DNA from: Laburnicola sp. R22_1
Taxonomy: Eukaryota; Ascomycota; Dothideomycetes; Pleosporales; Didymosphaeriaceae
DNA: 64,000 nucleotides
Reading direction: 5' to 3'
NCBI GenBank assembly: GCA_014281115.1
Contig: JACONQ010000018.1
Coordinates: forward strand, 1,240,001-1,304,000
In this document: in pieces, positions 57,901-64,000 of the stretch
How positions within the stretch are numbered: position 1 is the first letter of the stretch
How the letters are laid out: each line of letters opens with the position of its first letter
The notes under the pieces: model-generated
What the model was told of the DNA's origin: nothing
Seen by the model: the letters and a program-made list of their open reading frames with translations, nothing else
Databases searched by the model: none
Translations under genes and position numbers: made by a program

Positions 57901-58812
57901 CATAGCTATTAGTTTTACCTCTAACTAGTTACCTACTCCTTATTAATTAACTAATATATAATAATAAAATATAATAATATACTACTCTTTTAATTCTTCA
58001 AGTAGAACTATATAAGCTATTAATACTTTTACACTTTAAAGAGTAGTTAGTAGTTCTTATTATTATAAAGCTTTTTTAAGCTAATATTATATAGCTTAAT
58101 TAGCTAATCTAGTAAAGTCTAGTGCCTTTTCTTCTTTATTATAGAGTGTATTGCGAGACCTCTACGCAATAATATAGGCGCTATTACTAAGTGCACCTTT
58201 AAATAGCACTTTATAGTTAGTAGAATAATCTTTCTAATAGTTACTTTATCTATAATATAAAAGGATAGTGCTAACCTCTTTATCTTTAAATATAAAGTCC
58301 TATTTATATTAGTATATAGTATAATAAAAGGCTATAATTACTAGATACCTTAGTAAGACCCTTCTACTTATCGCGCTTAAAATTTGCTAGTATCTATAGG
58401 CCGCTACTTAGAAGGCTCTCTAGAATATTAAAAGACTCTTTCTTAATAGACACTATAGTATAGGGTGTAATAATAGTATATAATAACTATAGTTAATATT
58501 ATAGAAATAATAAAAATATTATTATTATTATAAAAAGTAGCTATAGGGGCCTATACGCATAAGCGAGGCGCTAATAACACTAGTGTGTTTTCTTTACTTA
58601 TTTTATTACCTACTTAGCTAATCTACCTTACTACTCTCTTAGCTGCTTTTTTAATACTCTATAGTCTTAACTACTATACAACCTTAATTTCTAAGATAAT
58701 AGTATATACTAGACTAGCTAAATACTCTAAACTAGTTACTAGCAAATCTTAAGTAAAAAAGAAAAAGCCACTAGCTACTAAGGCTGCGTAAAAGGCGCCT
58801 CGCAAAATACTA
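54912..58812 (-). mobile_element. hAT-type transposon relic, left arm of palindrome
   Basis: This arm is the reverse complement of 59,600-63,500 over about 3.9 kb. Its minus strand carries the same degraded hAT transposase as the right arm, many stops included. The only open frame of note (57193-57387, plus strand) translates to a Lys/Pro/Leu repeat from a tandem array of GTTTTAGATAATAAGG-like units and is not a gene. Confidence 0.7.
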
Positions 58813-59599
58813 TCTACTGCGCTAAAGAGACAATACTACTAGAAGCTAGGTAGTATATTATTATTATAGCTATTTATTATATATATATTCTTATAATATA
58901 TAGCTATTACGTTTAGATAAATTAAAAAGTACTAAAAGAGTATTAAGCCCCTTATTAGAAACAAGCTATTCTACTACCTTTTTAAGGAAATAGCGTAAGA
59001 TAACAATAAGAAATATCTGCGCTTCTAGTCTACTATGCTAGCTACTCTTTAAGAGGCAATAGAGGCTTTCTAGTTAGAATATTTAAAGGTATTTCTTTAT
59101 ACTACTCTACTCCTACTATAAAATAAATACTAATACCTCTAGATACTAATATTAATACTATTTATATAAAATAGGTTACTATATAGACTAAGGATATATA
59201 GCTAGTAGATAGGTACTATAAGAAGTATATAGATACTAGGTGAATAGTAAGGCGCTTAGTTAGATTTAAAATAGCTAGGCACTTAGTTAGATTTAATATA
59301 TGTATTTAACACTAAAGCTCTACTTTTACTATAATAAGTAAATATAATAATTACTACTATAATAATAAGAGTATCTATTATAGTAATTTACTATAAAAAT
59401 TGTATACAGCTAAGAAAAACTATAATTAGTTAGACTTAATACAACCTAGTCTGTGTAATTCTAACCTAACCTATAGCCTATACAACTCTAACCTAACCTA
59501 TACCTATTACTAGCATAAAATCTATAGGTAGAGGTTAGGTTAGGGTTAGAGTCTTACGTAAGGAAACCTAATCCCAACCTAACCTATACCTATTTGCCA
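58813..59599. other. Unpaired centre of the hAT palindrome
   Basis: About 790 bp between the arms is not repeated on the other side. It includes runs of AACCTAACCTATACCTA-like sequence with an inverted GGTTAGGTTAGGGTTAGAG at about 59,530-59,550. No gene is recognised. Confidence 0.6.
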
Positions 59600-62500
59600 G
59601 CCTAGTGTTTTGTAAGGCGCCTTTTGCGTAGTTTTAGTAGCTAGTAGCTTCTTTTTTTTTACTTAAGATTTGCTAGTAACTAATTCAGAGTATTTAGCTA
59701 GCCTAGTGCGTACTATTATCTTAGAAATTAAGGTTATATAGTAGTTAAGGCTGTAGAGTATTAAAAAAGTAGCTAGGAGGGTAGTAAGGTAAAGTAGCTA
59801 AGTAGGTAATAAGGTAAGTAAAGAAAATACACTAGTGTTATTAGCGCCTTACTTATATATATAGGCTCCTATACTTGCTTTTTATAATAATAATAATAAT
59901 ATTTTTATTATTTCTATAATATTAATTATAGTTATTATATACTATTATTATACCCTATACTATAGTGTCTATTAAGAAAAAGTCTCCTAATATTCTAGAG
60001 GGCCTCCTAAGTAGTAGCCTATAGATACTAGCAAATTTTAAGCGTAATAAGTAGGAGGGTCTTACTAAGGTACCTAGTAATTATAGCCTTTTATTACACT
60101 ATATACTAATATAGATAGGGCTTTATATTTAGAGATAAAGAAATTAGCACTATTCTTTTATATTATAGATAAAGGTAGCTCTTAGAAAGGTTGTTCTACT
60201 AACTATAAAGTGCTATTTAAAGGTGCACTTAGTAATAGCGCCTATACTACACTCTCTAGTAAAGAAGAAAAGGTACTAGACTTTACTAAATTAGCTAATT
60301 AAGCTATATAATATTAGCTTAAAAAGAAGCTTTATAATAATAAGGACAACTAGCTACTTTCTAAAGTGTAAAAGTATTAATAGCTTATATAGAAAAATAA
60401 AAAGCTTATATAGTCTTACTTTAAGAATTAAAAAAGTAGTATATTATTATATTCTATTATTATATATTAGTTAATTAATAAGGAGTAGGCAACTAGTTAG
60501 AGGCGAAACTAATAGCTATATATAAGAAGTAGAATAAGATTAAGAATAAAGTTAATTTAAGGGCCTACTAAGCAGCCCTAACTAAGTATAGAATTACTAC
60601 TAGTAAGGAGAAAGGCCTTTCTACACTATAAAGTTATATAAGTAAATAAATTTTTAGTTATAGTAATGAATATAAAAAGCTGTTACGCAATATATATAAG
60701 GTAGGCCTAAGAAAGCTTAAGGCTAATAAGAAAGAGTAGAAAGACTTCTATAATAGCATAGGCAATATAAGTCTAACTACTAAGAAGCTAGTATTAGTTA
60801 CCAATAAGAAATAGTTATAAGTTTATTATACTTATTTATTATATATCTTTACTAATAATTATTAGTTACTATAAGCCTAGTCCTCCTACTAACCTTATTA
60901 ACTATAGTAAGGATAGTATACTTAATAGTAATCAGGCGTATATTAAGAGGAATAATAATAAAGAGCGTAAAGAGGAAATTAAGGATAATAGAAAAGAGCT
61001 TAAGACTTATTTCTAAAAGCTACTAAATAGGTATAACTCTATTATTATAGATAAGAATATAGACTTTAAGGGTTTCTTAGATTTTAGAAGCTTAGGTACT
61101 AAGGGGGTTTTAGATAATAAGGGGGCTTAAGTGCTAAGGGGGTTTTAGATAATAAGGGGTTTTAAATAATAAGAGGGTTTTAAATAATAAGGAGGGCTTA
61201 GGTGCTAAGGGGTTTTAGATAATAATTAGCATATAGAATAAAATAACCTAGAGTTGTAGTTTTGCTATAGCTAATTATTATAGCTAATAATTATGTACTA
61301 GTTACTAAGAATACCGCCTATAGTAGTATAGTAATAAGCTAATTACTACCTAAAACTAACTCTATAATAAAGGGCTATATACTAGTTTAGAATTAAAACT
61401 AACTTATTATTAGTATACTATGCGCTATATACTATTTCTAGCTAATCTTAATATTAGTTAAACACTATAATAGTTAATATTATAGAATTTAGTTTGTTCT
61501 ATTCTCTTTCTAAACTACTATTCTCTCTAATAACTATTTAACTAGTTATTATATTTTTTATTATACTAATATTCTTAAGTGCTATATTAAGTGCTACTCT
61601 TACCCTAGAAATTAATATACAGCCCTATATTAATAAACTAGTTATTCTACTACTAGATACTCTTTTCAAATATAGAATTCTAGCCCTATAGGCTAATAGG
61701 TTAGGAAGTAGAATAATTTATCTTATCTAATATCTCCTTTTAGACTTTTAAGAGTTAGAAATAAAGAAAAATATATTTACTATATAGAACGCGTAGTAGT
61801 CTAATACTTAAAAGGCTAAAGGTAAATAAACTTATAACCTATTCTAGAACTCTTACCTTTATATAGGTATTATTTAGACTATATTCTAGGAAGGTGTAGA
61901 GTACCCCTCTAGTTGTCCATATATACTCTATCTTAACTATAGCTATATATTATAACACCTAAGCGTTAACTCTACTAGTATCTAGCTAATTAGTACTAAG
62001 CACCTTCTTAACTATATAAGGTTCTAAGTATATATATAGTAGAATAAGCCTATTTATAAAAGAACTTTTACTTCTTAGTATAAAAAAAAGTAGATGGCTA
62101 TTTTATATTCTATATACTCTCTATAGACATTTAAAACTAAACTTATATAGGTAGTAATTAATAATAACTAGTCCTTTTAAATAGTAAAGCAACTATTCTT
62201 TTAACGCTTTCTCTATTTCCTTAGGCCTAACGCTACAATAACTAGCTAATATAAGTTCTACTAGATATTTCTAAATAAATTTAACGCTACTAAGGTAGCT
62301 ATTCTTAGTAATATTAGTAGGACAACTAAACTCTCTATTTTACTTAACGCGTAATCTGCGGCTAATTACCTTAGCTTCTTAGCTATTAATAGTTACTATA
62401 TTAATAATACTTAGTAGCTTAAGAAGAAGCTACTTAACTTTATACTAATACATAGTAGCTATATTAGAGTATTAATAGTATTAGAGGTACTATAGGCCCT

Positions 62501-63500
62501 TAAGGATATAGAAACTGCGTAAAAGCTTCTAGCAATTATATATAATAATACTAGTAATAATAGCACTCTAGCTTAAAGCGTCTAGCATAAACTATTAAAG
62601 AAGAATATTATCTAGAACTAAAAGAAAAACACAATTTTATATCTTGCTTATATTCTTAACTTTGTAGTTTAAAATATTATCTATTACTTTAAGTTAATAG
62701 CGTATATTAATCTTAACTCTAAAAAGACGCTATAGCGGCAATATATAAATAAAATCCAGGCGTAGTTATTTATTCTAAATTTCCTTTTCAAGGTATATTA
62801 GCTATTATTATAAAAAGTTATTATAGACTAACTAGTACGTAGCTCTATACTAGTTATATTACAATTAACTAGTTACTATAGCGATTTAAGCAATTTCATA
62901 TAATATAGAGTAACACACTGCTAAAGAAGTAATTATCTATAATCTAAAATATCTAAAAGAGATAGAACTTTATATATAATATATGCGAGCATATACTAAA
63001 GCTTTAGGGAAATATTAATATATAGCTAGAGAAGAAGATTATAATAACAATAACTGGAAGATTAAACGCTTTTACTTATAGCGACACTATAAAGATAGAC
63101 TTTAAAGACTTTAAGAAACTTTAACTATTAGCCCTAGAATAGTTGTATCTTAAGTTAATTACCTCTATACTCTAAAAGTTTAAGGAGGCTATAAACTTTC
63201 TAAGTAAGAACTAAGAACTCTAGGTTCTATACATCTAGCTTATATATAACTAGCTCTTTAATTTCCTAAATAAAATAAATAATAAGCTTATTAAAAAGTT
63301 AAATAATATTAAATAGCTAGAAACTATATAGGCTGTAGCTAAGATAGGATAAGAAAAGTTACGCAAGTATTACTTAAGAATAGGTAGAGAGAAGAGTTTC
63401 TTATTTAACTATATAATAATATTAGATCCTTTATAAAAGCTTACAGCATATAAGATATTATAATTATAGCTATTTATTATAGTTATATACTAATAGTGTT
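59600..63500 (+). mobile_element. hAT-type transposon relic, right arm of palindrome
   Basis: On the plus strand, conceptual translation ignoring RIP-type stops shows hAT transposase landmarks in order. At about 62,315-62,420 is RTTKLSILLNA...SAANYLSFLAINSYY. At about 62,530-62,700 is TSNNSTLA followed by LAYILNFVV, where DNAxxN and AHxLNLVV are expected. At about 63,400-63,450 is FNYTIILDPL, where the family has the (Y)LDP motif. The C-terminal dimerisation block expected after it is missing because the palindrome arm ends there. Tandem units of GGGGGTTTTAGATAATAAGG lie at about 61,090-61,230 inside the element. Confidence 0.65.
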
Positions 63501-64000
63501 AAAGAAAAACGAGCTAAAATCTTAGATTTAGTAAGCAAATTAGATAAGATTGCTCTATATAAAAGGAAGCCAAAAGGCTAGACTATATATACGCTTATAA
63601 AAAAGAAGCAGGGCTAAAATAGTACTGCTTATATAATTATAGGCACGTAATCGCACCTAGTTAGAGCTTTATTTCTATAACACACCCTCTAAATAGGCTA
63701 TCTAAGCAGCGCGCCTACTTACGTAATAAGGCTTAAAATAATCCTATCTCTAATTAGCTTACAAATTAAGTACCTAGCTAAGCAACTAATTAGTTACTAT
63801 AGCGCAATTTAAGCGTTTGTAGTTATATAAGCCTATAATTGCCCTGTATTAATAATAAAAAAATCTGCTTATCTATTTTCTATCTCTCTACTTAGTTCCT
63901 CTAGTTAAGTTTTTTATAGAAGTAAGTTAATTATTCCCATCTCCTATTTCTTACTTTAATAATTATAAACTACTAACTAGCACTTATAAAACGCACTAAT

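Larger units (their letters stand above)
52735..64000. other. AT-rich, RIP-degraded repeat block (right)
   Basis: Composition changes sharply near 52,735 to AT-rich DNA with very few CA/TG dinucleotides and abundant TA, as in the left block. It contains repeat R, a large hAT palindrome and degraded sequence in which I recognise nothing (about 52,735-53,559 and 53,909-54,911). Near 53,940-54,030 variants of AGGTATAGGTTAGGTTAG recur, and related AACCTAACCTATACCTA runs lie at 59,440-59,600. Confidence 0.9.

Overview
The window looks like a piece of a filamentous ascomycete chromosome, probably Dothideomycetes (Pleosporales-like; this placement is inference from protein families and genome style). 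The evidence is short introns of about 50-150 bp with GT(A/G)AGT-type donors, fungus-specific families (SREBP with a DUF2014-type tail, PTH11-like rhodopsin-domain receptor, fungal P450s, Bre2/Ash2), and two AT-rich blocks almost empty of CA/TG dinucleotides but full of TA, which is the signature of repeat-induced point mutation (RIP).

Layout. Positions 1 to about 11,690 are a RIP-degraded repeat block with a 15-bp tandem array, a large inverted repeat, two copies of a TIR element, small nested insertions, a Ty3-like retrotransposon relic and a minisatellite of about 100 bp. From about 11,700 to 52,735 there is a GC-balanced gene island. From about 52,735 to 64,000 there is a second RIP block, dominated by a palindrome of about 8.6 kb whose arms carry a degraded hAT-type transposase. 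A repeat of about 345 bp sits just outside each edge of the island in opposite orientations.

Genes of the island, left to right: protein kinase with a C-terminal zinc-finger-like tail (+); broken fungal membrane-protein gene (-); GFA/CENP-V-type protein (-); SREBP transcription factor (+); HAD hydrolase (+); seven-helix rhodopsin-domain protein (+); broken fungal gene of unknown function (-); a RIP-inactivated pogo/Fot1-type transposon inserted next to a fragment of an FAD-linked oxidase; PQ-loop vacuolar-type transporter (-); PLP-dependent decarboxylase (-); Bre2/Ash2 (-) and Enp1/bystin (+), which share a short promoter; a 98-residue DUF427 protein (-); then four cytochrome P450 genes in alternating orientation (+,-,+,-) and a BAHD acyltransferase (-).

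The P450/acyltransferase group (41.8-52.6 kb) is the most interesting part. It looks like the tailoring half of a secondary-metabolite cluster: four oxidations plus an acylation, with no backbone synthase, transporter or regulator in view, ending against the RIP block. The housekeeping genes to its left (Bre2, Enp1) mark the likely cluster edge. I rebuilt exon structures by eye. For the kinase up to its tail, SREBP, HAD, rhodopsin, PLP decarboxylase, Enp1, DUF427 and all four P450s the reading frame closes across every proposed intron, but none of this has been checked against transcripts or databases.
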